From contig JAUDYN010000004.1 in NCBI GenBank assembly GCA_030407005.1, forward strand, positions 1,364,001-1,428,000: DNA of 64,000 nucleotides. Reading direction: 5' to 3'. The notes beneath the pieces were generated by a model. It saw nothing but the letters and a program-made list of their open reading frames with translations, was not told where the DNA came from and ran no database searches. A program made the position numbers and the translations under genes. The DNA is from Desarmillaria ectypa. Its lineage: Eukaryota; Basidiomycota; Agaricomycetes; Agaricales; Physalacriaceae. Of the stretch, positions 1-12,026 are shown piece after piece. The first letter of the stretch is position 1. Every line of letters begins with the position of its first letter.

Positions 1-172
1 CAGTTCCTCTACTCGCTTTGAGGCTGCGAGGTTGCTCGAGAACCCACACATTCCTTTTCTTACCACTCTCCTAGCAAGGAATTTTCGTTCTTTTCACAAT
101 CAGAAAACGCCAAAAAAAAAAAAAGAAATTCCACTCCAGTTATCATGCAAGTTGACGGTAACACACCCGAAG

Positions 173-3100
173 ATGTCGAAGCGCAGATTCGTGTACGTTC
201 ATAATTTTGGTTATTTCTGCATATACTCAGTGATATTTTTAGTTTGAATCCTTCAAACTAGGAAAACCCCGACCAACGCACTCTCATGCCCGTTCCCATT
301 CACGTAACGCTTCAATGTCATCTTTTTCTTTTGGTACTTTGAAACCACAGTCCACAAACTTGAACGAACTCTCTACTCCATCCACGAAGCGCAACTCTCA
401 CCACCGTCGCCGTTCCTCTGTCTCTACCCGCCATGAGTCAGCGGAGATGATGGGTGTGGCCCTTCCAGACCTACCCCAGACCAACTCGGATGATAACATC
501 GCTTTTGGCGACAAAGATTCCATCCGCCGTCGAGCACTTCGGGCTCTGGAGGGAAAGCAAGATATCTCCTACTCCAAGGTTGAGATCCCCGAATTAGAGA
601 CATCCAGTAATGATATGCTTGGCTTTGAATTTCGTACGTACACCCCAACGACCTGGTTACTTGGTTCTTGACAAATACCACAACGCAGCCTCGAAGCCGT
701 CTTTCCCTGCAGGCACAGGCACAGGATCCAGCCTGAGCTCTCTTATGTCCAGCAAACGAGACTCATTCAAACTGCTGACAGCGAATTCCTCGTCCAAGGA
801 TCAATTGCACACGCTGGTGGAGGAGGACGAAGACGAGGAAGAGAGTTCAGGCTCCATTCCCGCTCAGTCCACGTCACCGCTACCCATCGAGCCACCTGCG
901 CCCTCAATCAAGCCCCTTACGACGAAACCACGTCCCGCAAGCCTCAACCTACGCCCCCTTTCTCTCACGCCCGATAATCTAAACAACCATAACTCTGGAC
1001 TCCCAACTCCCGTTCCAACTCCCAGCCCTATCCAGCCTCGTTCCGGTCTTCGATCCCTATCATTGGCATTTGCTCCTTCAATGAGTGTTACCCGCCGCCG
1101 ACCCGCATTAAACCTACAAATAGCCTCGGATGGGTCAATTGTCAAAGCTGACAATTCGAATAGCCCAGACGCCAGAGCGGTACCTAGACGAAGCAGTATC
1201 TCTTACAGGTCGTCATCGACATCCTCCACTTCATCCAATCCTGGCTTACCAACACCCGAGATGACCCCGACCTTTGCTCTCGAACGCAGATTCTCACTAA
1301 GTGGCAACGATGACGATGATGGCTTTCCGACGTCTGTGTCTTCGTCTTCCTCGTCGTCCAGTCGGAGCCAAAGCCAAACACGTCCGCTAAGTATTAGTGA
1401 GCAGCATTTTTTATACAAAAGTCACAACGCTCTCTTGGGCAGAATCATGGATTTAGAGAAGGCCCTGACCACGCGACAGCGTGAAGATGGGTCCAGACCT
1501 ATCTCTATACTGTCCGATGCGTCGTCGTCGTGCGTTAGCAACGATGACGAGATGTTCCGTCTTGTTTCGGATTTGAAGGCCGAGAGAGATGAACTGAAGC
1601 GTGACGTTGACGGCTGGAGGGTCAGAGTGGCCGACATGGACAAGCAGCTGGTCACCTTTGCCAAGCGTGTCGAAAGTGAACGACGAGATGCTTGGGTAGC
1701 CAGGACGAAGTGTGGCATGATTGAGTTGGAGCGCGCAGGATTGGAGAAGGAGGTCGAGCACCTTAATGCTCAACTTCTTTCGCTCAGAGACGAGACGAAG
1801 ACTCTGGCGGCGCAGGTTGACAAGTTGTCGAGCGAGAAGGAGGGCCTGGAAGAAGAAGTGAAACGACTGAAGGCATCAGCGGAAGCCGAGATTGATGTGT
1901 TGGCAACTCCTACCACACAATTCACTCCCTTTACTCGCAAGCGGAACGTTGGGATGTCCTCTCTCGACTCTGCCGATAGTTCTGTCACGGACGTCGATGG
2001 CGATTCCAATTTTTCTTCTACTTTCGGCTTCAGGTTAAAAGCTGTTGCGGAGGAGCCTGACGACATCGTTTCCGATGAAGACAACGGCCTTGCTGGGTAC
2101 GAGGACGAAGAAGAGGATGACATTGACGTGTCAAATAGTCCCATCTCGGACGATGATTTTGGTTCTGATGACGGCTTCCCCAGATCTGCCGTGACTATGA
2201 AAGAAGCGACCCCAGCTGTCAATGTTATAGCCCCCTCGAGGTCTTGCTCACCAGGACTACCAACCCCCGTGCGTACGCCGCCTTCGCATCAATCTCGTGC
2301 ATCTCTGTCGAAAACATGGACATTCCCACGTGGCACCCCCGTCTCTCAGCCCATTAATAACAAAGAAAATGAGGAAATTGATCGCTTCTTTGGTTGCTTG
2401 GAAGAACCAGATGACGTACCTGTCACAGTTGCGGAAGGAGAATCAACAGAGGACATGTACACATTTGAGCGAAGCAAAAGTTTGTTCGCAAGCGGCTTTA
2501 AGTATCAGGATGATATGCCGCCTTGGCTCCTCGGCGGCGCCGATGAGGTTGTAGACAAATCTCTCGATGTAGTCATTGAAGAAGACGAAGAAGAAGAGAG
2601 TGGTAGCGACATGACCCGTGTAGAGGAGGAAGAGGTCTTTGGTGATGCTGGAGGTATCAAAATTACTTTTACGCCTCCCATTGAAGATACCGCATCTGAG
2701 CCCTCGGTTTCCGAGACACCCAGTCCAAAGGCTTCCGTGAAGCCCGTTCCTTTACTGGCCGAATTTGAGGAGGATGAAGAGGAGGATGTCGCTATGCCTC
2801 CTCCGGGTTTCTCTCGACCCGCTTTCGTACAAATGGCCACCCCCCCTTCTTCGATACCCCGCCCAGTAGTGACACCTTCGGGTATTCCTCGCTCTGTTTC
2901 TAGGGAGCAGTCCCCTCTCCTTTCCCGTTCTCCACCGAAGTACATGACCCCTCCAAACAAGCGCGGGGGTTCCATGCCTTCTTTTATCCCCCAACCGGTT
3001 TCACCCTGTTCACCAAAACAACCGCGGGCATCTACAACATTCATTCGCCAACCACCACGCAAACCTTTGCTGCCCTCTAAAATGAGTAATGGTAACAAGA

Positions 3101-3609
3101 CATCCTCAAATGGTTCGACCTCCAAACTTCAATCATCCACCATGAGTACGTGTACTGATTTGCTTTTATCTACAGTGAACGGCAGGATAAATATACTCCC
3201 CAGATTCTCCGATGACTTATCGGCGTCCACAGGAAGCACCTTGTCGCGGGCAGGTCCCAGCCCGCAGATGATGAGCGTGGATTTGGGCAATCGTAATGTC
3301 CCACGTTGCGACGAAAGCCCGAAGCCTGCGTCGTTTTCTGGCCTGATGACGTCTCCTCTTACACGATTCTCTTCGCTGACGAGTTTCATACCATTGCCGT
3401 GGTCACCACGATCTAATGCGACGGAGAGTTTTGTGGACAGTAAAGCTGAAGTCCTGTCCCCGCCCCTTGTTCAGGAGAGAAGGACATTTGTTTCGAAGGA
3501 ACGACAGCTGGAAAAGTTGAAGGTCCGGTTTAAGACGGAAGGTGCGGGAAAGTCGTACGGGGGTGATATTTGCAAGAAATGCCGCGATGACGAATCGGTG
3601 TTTCTTTGA
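173..3609 (+). CDS. large serine-rich coiled-coil protein, function unknown
   Basis: I do not recognise this protein. The model has three exons, 173-190, 243-633 and 689-3609, and gives 1109 residues. The first ATG opens a six-codon exon (MSKRRF); intron 1 ends in a clear TTTTTAG and the joined frame is open throughout. Most of the chain is low-complexity Ser/Pro/Thr sequence with acidic runs, which suggests disorder. Residues about 425-537 form a heptad-like coiled coil rich in Glu, Lys and Leu. A short basic helix with RRRALRALEGK lies near residue 100. The last 15 residues carry a CKKC pair. Repeated S/T-P sites and a PGLPTP motif that recurs three times suggest phosphorylation by proline-directed kinases; this is inference. 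A later ATG at 315 in the same frame could also serve as start. Confidence 0.75.
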
Positions 3610-4046
3610 GGGTGCGTTTTGTTTTGTCGTGTGATGTTTCTTCGGCTGACAATTATTTTGGTAGTTGTCTGGACACTCAAATGTGTACATATTACATGAC
3701 CGCGCTTTGGACGGGTTCTTTTTAAAATGTTTCTATTCTTAAATGTATATTTTGCTACTCATCGATTCCGCTTCCCCCATCCCCCACGCTATCTTTTTTC
3801 TTCCACACATTCGTAGCTAGATGCTACGGTGTAACGCTTGTATTTTCTTGTACCACTACCTAGCATTACAATGACTTGTCAACACCCGTAAGCGTTTCAC
3901 AGTACATGCTTTCTGTATGTTGAGAATATCCAAAGGCCACGGTCTAGGCCGGCGGGGGTGCCGTTTCCGCATTTACCCGAAGCATGTGCGATCAAACCAG
4001 GCGTCGGTTTGTTCTTCTCCAAGTTCACTGAGCATCGTTGCATATC
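3610..4046. other. intergenic stretch, 3' UTR of the coiled-coil gene and promoter of the next
   Basis: No open frame with coding character is visible on either strand. The first part is AT-rich and resembles a 3' UTR; the part near 3990-4046 is the leader of the NDUFA4-like gene. Confidence 0.5.
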
Positions 4047-4516
4047 ATGTCGTCTTTCCGCAAGAATTTCAAGAAGAACTGGCTGGCAATTGAGGTAAGA
4101 TTTCTTGTTTTCTAACATTCATTGCCTCATGCTGGCGGCGATAGGCCCTTCCCATGTGAGCCGTAATTCACCGTTCGCGATATGCTGGCAATAATCGATG
4201 CGCCCTTTTTTGCAGCTATGTTATTGTAGGAAGTGTCGTTGCCGGAGCTAGCTGGTATCTGACTCGTCTCGCTCGGGGCCCAACTGGTGAGCATCGGCCT
4301 GCTGTCGCCGTTGTTTTTGCTCTTACCGCCTTTCAGTGCAATGGACCGCGGCCAACCCTGCCCCCTGGAATTCCATCCAGCCCAACCAGGGCACCAAGCT
4401 CGTTGAGGTTAACCAAAAGTTCGATAAGCAGTACGTCGTTGTCCTTCCCTTTCTACTGCCTAACAGCCTGCTTACCCCCTTCGTCGCCTTCCAGCTGGAC
4501 TAGGGACAAGCTCTAA
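4047..4516 (+). CDS. NDUFA4/MLRQ-like respiratory chain subunit
   Basis: Small single-pass inner-membrane protein of the NDUFA4 (MLRQ, B12D-like) family, 81 residues. Members were first assigned to complex I and later to cytochrome c oxidase in mammals. Exons 4047-4094, 4145-4155, 4216-4286, 4337-4430 and 4495-4516 join in frame. The family shape is clear: a basic N-terminus (FRKNFKKNWLAIEALP), a hydrophobic span starting IYVIVGSVVAGASW, then YLTRLARGP and a C-terminal WTRDKL. Exon 2 is only 11 nt. The gene is split into five exons within 470 bases, so simple ORF scans miss it. The position just upstream of the reductase gene has no obvious functional meaning. Confidence 0.9.
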
Positions 4517-4695
4517 TTTGTTGGATGATAATCACACAAATCATGTGTAGTTTTTGTTTGCTTGTTGAATGAACACAGACCTTTTAACACCTTTGTGATT
4601 CGATTCGAGGACGGTTCCTGTCCACCGGATAAGCCCGCTATCGTGATTATCTGAGGTTATCTGGCTTGCTTTCGCCCATCGTCAATATCTCGCAA

Positions 4696-6021
4696 ATGTC
4701 GACAGAGCCTATTCCTGATGACGTCGAGGATGTTCCTGCCGCTGGATCTCCTATTGTGAGTCGGATGCGTCCTTGTCGTCGTCGTTGACCCGAATACTTC
4801 GTCAAGATATCGATCAAGGGCCCTCTCGTGTTACCGGCCTTGATTTTTGGCGCTGGGTCGTTCTCGAACCAGTATAATACGGATGAGCATCTCGAGAGCT
4901 ATGTTCCGCTGAGAGCCGTCCGGCTTGCTCTTCGGTGAGAGACCCATCCAGATGTTCTATTCTCGATGGGCAGCATGACTTTATTGCAGTTATGGTATAC
5001 GCGCCTTTGACACTTCCATCTATTACGGTCCTTCAGAAATAGTGCTTGGCAAAGCTTTGCAGGCTATCAAAGCTGAGTTTCCTCGTTCGTCGTACAAATT
5101 GGTACGTGGGCTGAGCTCTCCGGTGAATATACAAATGATCTTTCTAGATGACGAAATGCGGTCGAATCAGTGCTAACGACTTTGACTATACACCAGTTCA
5201 CATACGCAACAGCGTACAGCGTAGCCTTCAGCGCCTTCAAACGAATTATCTCGATACCGTCTACCTTCATGACACTGAATTTGTCTGCGCGCCAGTTATG
5301 CCGACAGAAACTGGGTATCATGCAACAGCGTTGGGGGAAGCACGGGAAGCGTATGGTCTTGCAGAGGGACAAGAGAGCGTTGTGCGGGGTGAAGGCGACC
5401 AGAAAATTTTGGATGCATTTGCTGAACTGTCAAAGATGAAAGAAGAGGGCTTGATCAAGCATATAGGAATAACGGGTATGTTTCCTGGCTACAATTCGTG
5501 CATATACTCAATAAACTCTAGGCTATCCACTTCCCGTTCTCCTTCGTCTTGCCCTGTTGATCCTTCACAACCCACCTTACAAGCCTGTTGACGTGATCCT
5601 CTCATACTCTCATCTCTCACTTCAGGATTCGACATTTCTCAAATTCGCACCCCATCTCCGCGAGCGTGCCAAGGTGGGACAATTGGTAGTCGCGTCGCCA
5701 TTTAGCATGGGTCTTCTCACCTCTCGCCCTCCTCCGCCCTGGCATCCGTCGCCAGAGGCAATGCTAAAGGTAACGGCTGATGCACGGGAAGCCGTCGGTG
5801 ACCTACCAGACCTTGCGCTGCGCTATTCAATGCGCAAGTGCGGTCTAGATTTCCCTCTCGTGGTCGGATTTAGTAATCCACGAGAGGTGCATGCTAGTGC
5901 CAATGTATGGCGCCAAGCAAGAGAGGAAACGGACGATAGTGATCGATTAGAACGAGAGGAACGTGCGCGAGAAATATTCCAGCAGGCCGGATACTTGGAT
6001 TGGTCTTGGGCTTCTCCTTGA
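4696..6021 (+). CDS. ARA2: aldo/keto reductase, D-arabinose/L-galactose dehydrogenase type
   Basis: NAD-dependent aldo/keto reductase resembling yeast Ara2, which oxidises D-arabinose to the 1,4-lactone for erythroascorbate synthesis; probably cytosolic. Exons 4696-4755, 4807-4934, 4990-5101, 5148-5475 and 5522-6021 give 375 residues, a little longer than yeast Ara2. The catalytic tetrad of the superfamily can be read as Asp70 and Tyr75 (FDTSIYYG), Lys103 (MTKCG) and His141 (YLHD). A late VVGFSNPREV segment fits the cofactor-binding end of the barrel. An in-frame alternative acceptor 12 nt downstream exists for exon 2. The stop lies 47 nt from the stop of convergent bystin, so the two 3' UTRs must overlap. 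Substrate is inferred from family only. Confidence 0.88.
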
Positions 6022-6068
6022 TGTCGGTTGCTAGCAGATAACAATCTATTGGGGTACATACTACATGA

Positions 6069-7785
6069 TTAAGACATCTCAACATCCTGGTTGCCCTGCT
6101 CACGAGGCGCACCTCTGACGACGGACGTAACCAGCTCTCTGCGAATCTCCGGACCTATTTGTGCATGAGGTGTGGCACGCACAACATCGAAAAGCGCGTC
6201 CTTCTGGTCGGGTGTCAAGTCCGACGCGTATCTAGGTTTGTATTAATCTCCGTCGCAGCATAGCCAGTGTTTCGCCTACCTCTGAGCGAAAACCAAAAGG
6301 CTCTGGTGCCAAAGCACGGGAAGCTTATCGGAATCACCGCGACTTGAAGCTTTGTATGTATTGGACAGTCTAATAAAATGGAAGACCAGAGCGTCAACAA
6401 CTTTGTATGGCAACTCAAACTTTTTGTCAATCAAGACTCGGATAAAAAGAGAGTTGGGACCTGGTGAAGGCATTGATAATTGTCAACTGAGTTGAACCAT
6501 CCATGACTTACCTGTGTATTCCATCTCGGCTATTCTAAGTAAGGCCGCTGAAGCATGGAGCACCGGTATCTTTGTCCGAGCAAGTATTGATGCGACGATC
6601 GCGGCTTCTTTCAGCGTGCATCCTTGCTAGGCGACCGTCAGTAAGAGGGCACCAAAACGGAGATACGATCCAAGACTCACGTCCAACATGGGGAAAATGA
6701 TGCCCTTGAAAAAGGCACCGGGTTTGTATAGAGACCGTTTCAATGCTTCGTAATAATGTACGTTGAGCTTCTTGTTCTCTTGAATATCCTCGCGGATGGC
6801 ATCAAGAAGGACTACGCTCAGGAACAGCTGTGCTTGAGGGGGCTTCATATTCGAAATGAAGATCTTGGTGGCGGCCCGACACGCATGTGGGGACCAGTTT
6901 TCGGGATGAGTGAGTGCGAGCATGCGTGCCCATGCTGGGAGGGAGGGTATAACCTTGAAGACCTTTGGAAGGGGGCCGGACTTGTATTTTTGGAGGAACA
7001 AGCCGAGTCTAATATCCACAGTTCAGATAATGAAACCGTAACAAGACTTTAACAAACTTTGTATACACCTCCACTACGCGTGGATCCAAACCTAGAGCGG
7101 GATCCGGATTTTCCGGGTCTACAAGAAAGCAAAATGAGGTTAGAGAGTGAGCTTGACTCGAAAATACCATACCTTGCCGCGTTTTTTGTATGACAGCTGC
7201 GTTCAGAGCGCTTGCGCCATCAAGCTTGGCGAAAATCAGGTCCGCCAATGTTTTTCGCTCGCCGGAATTTGCGGGTAAAAGGGCGTCCAATGTTTCCATG
7301 TCTCCAGCATCGATTTCCTGTTGCGTTGCTTGAGACATTGAGACCGCGAAGACTTGATGTTACTCACAAAAACTTCCTCGACGTCTTCATCGTATCCTTG
7401 ATGATCCTCTTCCTCTTCTTCCTCGTCGTCAACATCCATTCGAGGTCGTTGGAAAGCTAAAGGTGCGTCGTCAGAGCCTGTATCATCTTCGTCGTCAGCA
7501 TCCACAAGTCTTAGCTCTTCCTGCTGATCCCTGGCAAGTTCGAATATCCGTTTAGATGTTTTTGGGTCGAGGATTACCTTAAAACGAGTAAGAAAGGCCA
7601 GCAAAAATGATAGGTATGTTGTGCACCTCGTCGTCGTCGCTATCGTCAGCCTCTGCTTTGTGGGACTTTCTCTTCTTCCCTGGCTTCGATACGTGACCAT
7701 ACTTCGCTTCTACTGCATCTCCGTCGAGCTGCACATGCAGTGGATCGTGTCTCGACTTTCCTGTTGGTTTTTGCGCGCGCGGCAT
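6069..7785 (-). CDS. ENP1: bystin, 40S ribosome biogenesis factor
   Basis: Bystin (yeast Enp1, human BYSL) acts in the nucleolus and cytoplasm on pre-40S particles and is needed for 20S and 18S rRNA maturation. Eight exons, from the start: 7627-7785, 7368-7577, 7173-7317, 7058-7118, 6681-7008, 6512-6626, 6280-6460 and 6069-6231; 453 residues, normal for the family. Conserved stretches include a basic-acidic N-terminus, [56 protein letters not shown] and [24 protein letters not shown] sequence. The donor in the middle of VYTK was chosen because it restores the family motif; two nearby GT sites would give introns too short or a less family-like join. Confidence 0.95.
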
Positions 7786-8029
7786 TTTAGGTAAAGGTAC
7801 AAATGTATCTTTCTGAATTTGTCGCCGGCGTGTGAACGTGCAAAAAAAATATGGATCCGGATAGCGGAACAAAAGTGGAACAAAACACTAGAAGAAAATT
7901 GGCGACTACGGACAACAGGAGTCGCAGACGGGGCCTGAAGACGGAAGGAAACAGAGGCAAGCAGCCCCTCTTATTCCGCTGACCTTTAACAGGAGCGCCC
8001 ATCCTTCTCTTCCTACCATCACCACCACC
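7786..8029. promoter_or_regulatory. divergent promoter region between bystin and UXS1
   Basis: The two start codons point away from each other and are only 244 nt apart, so promoters and 5' UTRs of both genes must lie here. No canonical TATA box is evident; pyrimidine-rich runs precede the UXS1 ATG, which has the context CACCACCATGG. Confidence 0.6.
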
Positions 8030-9581
8030 ATGGCCCCTTCCGTACGTCCTTTTCATTGCTGAGCTCGGCACTATCTTATCGTTCTTGTTTTTCAGAGCAT
8101 CGTGACCTTGGACAAGCACGGCAAAGAGATCACTACCGTCGGTTTCAATCGATTTGGATTCAATAGCGAGGTCTCCATCGACGACCTTCGTGCTCTCTAC
8201 TTGCGCCCCCATTATATCACGATGGCTGGCCAGAGTGCGGCGGCAACCTCTTCTGACGACGAGGAGGCCCAGCATGCCAAGTTTTCCAATGGGCACACTG
8301 AATATCAGTCCAAATCCATTTATCACCCAGATTCCAACTCCATCTCGTACACGACCCTCAACCGTTTCACTCCTGTTAAACTCCTTGCCCCATCCAACCG
8401 CAAGCGCATCCTCGTTACTGGAGGCGCCGGCTTCGTTGGCTCTCATCTCGTCGACCGTTTGATGCTCCTGGGTCATGAAGTCACCGTCCTGGACAACTTC
8501 TTCACTGGCTCGAAAACCACCGTCAGCCACTGGATTGGCCACCCTAACTTTGAGATGGTTCGTCACGACGTCGTTGAGCCCTTCATGATTGAGTGCGATC
8601 GTAAGTGAATATGGTCCTTTTCGCGTAAAAACGTGTTTGAGTGCTCTGCAGAAATTTACCATCTCGCATGCCCCGCGTCCCCTCCCCACTATCAATTCAA
8701 CGCGGTCAAGACTATCAAGACCTCGTTCATGGGAACCTTGAACATGCTTGGATTGGCGAAGCGTACCAAGGCCCGTTTCCTTATTAGTAGTACATCCGGT
8801 ACGCCGCAGTTCACTTTTGACATGTCTTCTTTTTTCATTAAGCGCGTCCAGAAATTTACGGCGACCCTGAGGTTCACCCTCAGCCTGAAGACTAGTGTGT
8901 GCCTTTTTTCTACAAGTTTCAGGTCCAATGCTAACCTGTCGCTAGCTGGGGACACGTCAACCCCATTGGCCCTCGTGCTTGCTACGATGAGGGCAAGCGT
9001 GTGGCGGAGACGTTAACATATGGTTTCCACCGCCAGGACGGTGTGGATGTCCGCGTTGCTCGTATCTTCAACACATACGGACCTCGAAGTACGTTATTCC
9101 AGTTACGTTACCGGTCTCGAACTTAATCCCTGTCATTTTAGTGAACCCCTACGACGGGCGTGTCGTTTCAAACTTCATCGTCCAGGCACTCAAGGGTGAA
9201 GACCTCACCGTCTACGGTGACGGCAAGCAGACTCGGTCCTTCCAATACGTACACGATCTCATTGACGGTCTCATCGCGCTCATGAACTCTGACGAGTCCC
9301 GCCCAGTCAACATCGGTAACGGTGATGAGTTCACCATTGGCGAGTTCGCCGAGCTGGTTCGTGACATCGTCGAAAAGGTGCAAAAGGAGGATGGAGACTT
9401 GCCGACGCGTCGCCCTGAAATTGTGTACAAGCCGATCCCGACTGACGACCCGCAGAAGAGGAGGCCTGATACCACCCGTGCCAAGGAAAGCCTTCAGTGG
9501 CAACCCAGGTGGACCGTTCGCATGGGATTGGAGGAGATGGTGCGCTACTACAAGGCGAAAATGGCCGAAGGAAGCCTCTAG
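8030..9581 (+). CDS. UXS1: UDP-glucuronic acid decarboxylase
   Basis: Extended short-chain dehydrogenase that converts UDP-glucuronate to UDP-xylose with bound NAD+, supplying xylose for capsule, glycan and wall polymers. Exons 8030-8041, 8096-8600, 8652-8798, 8852-8894, 8946-9088 and 9142-9581 give 429 residues. The first exon holds only four codons (MAPS). The Rossmann motif GGAGFVGSH starts at about residue 113; the Ser of [14 protein letters not shown] and the Tyr249-x3-Lys253 pair of YDEGK are the catalytic residues. [20 protein letters not shown] and DDPQKRRPD are hallmark UXS segments. No transmembrane helix precedes the domain, unlike the animal Golgi enzyme, so a cytosolic protein is likely. 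Start context is a good Kozak match. Confidence 0.96.
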
Positions 9582-9819
9582 ACCTGTTAAATTAAATACG
9601 GTATTTCCGAAGTTAACCACCAGATTTTCCCTGGGTATCGTTTCCGACCGGTGTCTCATTCATTTCACTCGTTTACTTAATTGCTGTGAGTTTATGGGGG
9701 GTATATAAATGATACATAAGATACAGATAGCTATTATAAATTGTGTGGAGATTACAGATAGACATAGAAAATGACGCATGAATAATAAGGATAGAGATGT
9801 CCCAATAGATCCGTCCCGC

Positions 9820-11740
9820 CTATTTTAGTAGCCGCCCTATTGATGTCGAATTGGTTCCGACAACCTTTGCCATTGAGCCCTTGATAACATGTTTCTCTAC
9901 CGAAACTGCAGGTGTAATTGTGGCGCGTCGCAGACGGCCATGTTGGATTTGATCACTAGATGTCGGCTCCGATGAGGGCAAAAGTGATTCTGAATCTGAC
10001 TTGCCATGTTTCTGTAGTATGAAACTCCCTGGGTGTTTGTTGTTTGTTTTCCTTAGAGATTTTCAACGTGTAGGTATGATAGAAAAGGCACCTGCGTATG
10101 AGTTTCCGTCCTTACCACCGCTGAACCAGTGCTCCTGCTCCTTCCTTTCGGAGTATCTAAACATGTCAGCGGTTGAGACATTTAACGAAAGTGTTAAAAG
10201 ACCGACGGCGTACCTTCTGTAAGGCCGACCGTTAGGCCCAACCGGGGAGTACGCGTTTTGTAGATTTTCGGAGTAGAGTGCCAGTGACTCTGTCTGGCTA
10301 CGGACGATATCGGGAGTAAGACAGCTAAAGGAGAGTGAGGAAGTTGGATCTCGTGCACGAAAGGAAGAATCGTTTGTGAACTCTGCGAGTTTATCGAGTG
10401 CCACAGCCATTCGCTCCACGATGCTCGTCGCAGGAGGTATAATGTCGGACCTGAGGCGCGGCAGTTGTGACATGAATTTGGTGAAGACTTGGTTTGCTAT
10501 GGAAGTGTTGCCTGGTATGGTACATAAAGATCCAGAAGCACCTAATCCAACTGGGTAAGAGATCACCGATAGTGACGAGGATGATAACCGACCTTTCAAA
10601 GGATATAGCCTCGCCCCTCCTTCTGAGTTTGACAGCTCAGAATGAAGTCTCTCGGCGTATTTGACTGGGGATACGTCGCACCGGTCGCCCTACAAGTACG
10701 TACAAAGATCAGCACGGGGCAAACGGGAAATGAAGAGAAACAACATGTATTATTAAGACCGGTTGGGTGATCGCACTCAACATTTCGGGCTTCATAGGTA
10801 TGCGCTGATGATGATGGTGAAAACAGCTCAACAAAAAATGCTGAGGCAGCGTACATTGAGTGCCACATTAGCCTGCTCCAAAACACGCACTCTCTTGCTG
10901 GGAGGTAAATGCATCTGCCAATACGCCATGACCTGCCAAGTCGGGATGAGTCAGGACAATGTACGCCGAGACGTACACGACGTACTTCATCAAGGAGATC
11001 ACTGTCGATGTCCTGAGAAGATGTCAGCGTAACGATGAGGTAGACAGTCGACAGACATACTGGGCCGATTATTATCCTAGCGCCCTCCTTTCCAGCATGC
11101 TCGAAGCTTTCGAGGTCGGTCGCAAAGCACCATGACTGCAGAAGTTCATGGAACGCCGTCAAGACCCACTTTAACCTACGCTCCGTTAGATCGGGTCCGA
11201 GCACGGTGCTTGTACATACTCGGTGGGCGCCGGCACATTACAGAGTGTAAGACTGGCACACATATCCGGAAAACTAGAAAGTATGAATATTACGGTGATG
11301 TGCGGCAAGACAAACATACAGAAAGGCAAAACGTAGGGCGCAGTTGACAGATATATTGTCGTGTGCCAGAACGTGGCAGAGAGGTAAGTGAAGAATCTAA
11401 GCGCAGTCAGACAGAGGACAGAATGAAATACAGCCAGCCGGCAACGCACTTGGTGACAGAATGCAAGATCCGCTGCCTCCACCCAGCTATCGTGGCGCCC
11501 ACTGTGCCGACAAGACGATCTCCCACACACTCTCATGTCAAATGCAATCATGTTATAGTTCTTGTACAGCCGGGGGTCGCCAAACTGGTTGTCGAGCCAT
11601 GTCGAGTCGAGGAAGAAGGGGTGCAGCAGAATGACCGTCGGCTTTTCAGGATCAAAGCTGCCAACATTGCCAAAGGTCGTGTTCGTGATGTAGTATATCG
11701 AGGCATAGTCGTCGTCACTGTGCAAGTCCACGTAAGGCAT
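9820..11740 (-). CDS. alpha/beta-hydrolase fold protein lacking a serine elbow
   Basis: Ten exons: 11450-11740, 11320-11396, 11220-11273, 11061-11175, 10986-11012, 10855-10932, 10745-10804, 10214-10689, 10092-10156 and 9820-10028; 483 residues. The first third is a typical alpha/beta-hydrolase core: PTVILLHPFFLDSTW (oxyanion region), YNMIAFDMRVCGRS and SWVEAADLAF. The strand-5 elbow, normally G-x-S-x-G, reads CHVLAHDNISVN, with no serine or glycine. A later QPVLIIHGDRCDVSP segment is the usual acid-loop strand. The last 150 residues are Ser-rich and look disordered. The enzyme may use another nucleophile or be non-catalytic; substrate unknown. Phase matched at every junction, so the model is fairly secure. 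Confidence 0.82.
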
Positions 11741-12026
11741 TGGTCCGTATGCATGCAGGGGAAGAAGAAAGGAAATAAGAGATTAGCTTTGCAGGGAGCG
11801 CATAATAAAATGAGAAAAAGGGCCTCGGTGGCAACCCGGTTACGGCCTTGACCCATTCATTTTCTTTTTTGGAAGGTAGTGTCGATCTTCATCCAAGAAC
11901 ATGAATGTTATATTTTAGTCTATCCTCGCCTCTTCGCTGATGTTGATGCTCGGTAGCATCGAGCAAGCCATGCGTTTCAAATATTTTCATTTTGCAGTAA
12001 AACATACGACCATACGGTTACTTCGG

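Noticed and set aside
1770..3125. Long minus-strand open frames under the coiled-coil gene
   Set aside because: They mirror serine and glutamate codon runs of the + strand gene; no splice or start signals support them.
7009..7042. 34-nt intron in bystin using the donor nearest the acceptor
   Set aside because: Too short for this genome, where other introns are 45-65 nt, and it inserts residues into a conserved block; the donor at 7057 gives a 49-nt intron and restores [16 protein letters not shown].
7787..8695. 302-codon open frame on the minus strand opposite the UXS1 start
   Set aside because: It is the antisense of the strongly supported UXS1 exon 2 and the shared promoter, and its sequence has no domain.
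11186..11449. Reading straight through the first introns of the hydrolase gene
   Set aside because: The read-through loses the conserved NVPAPTELKW block and adds hydrophobic text; canonical splice sites restore it.
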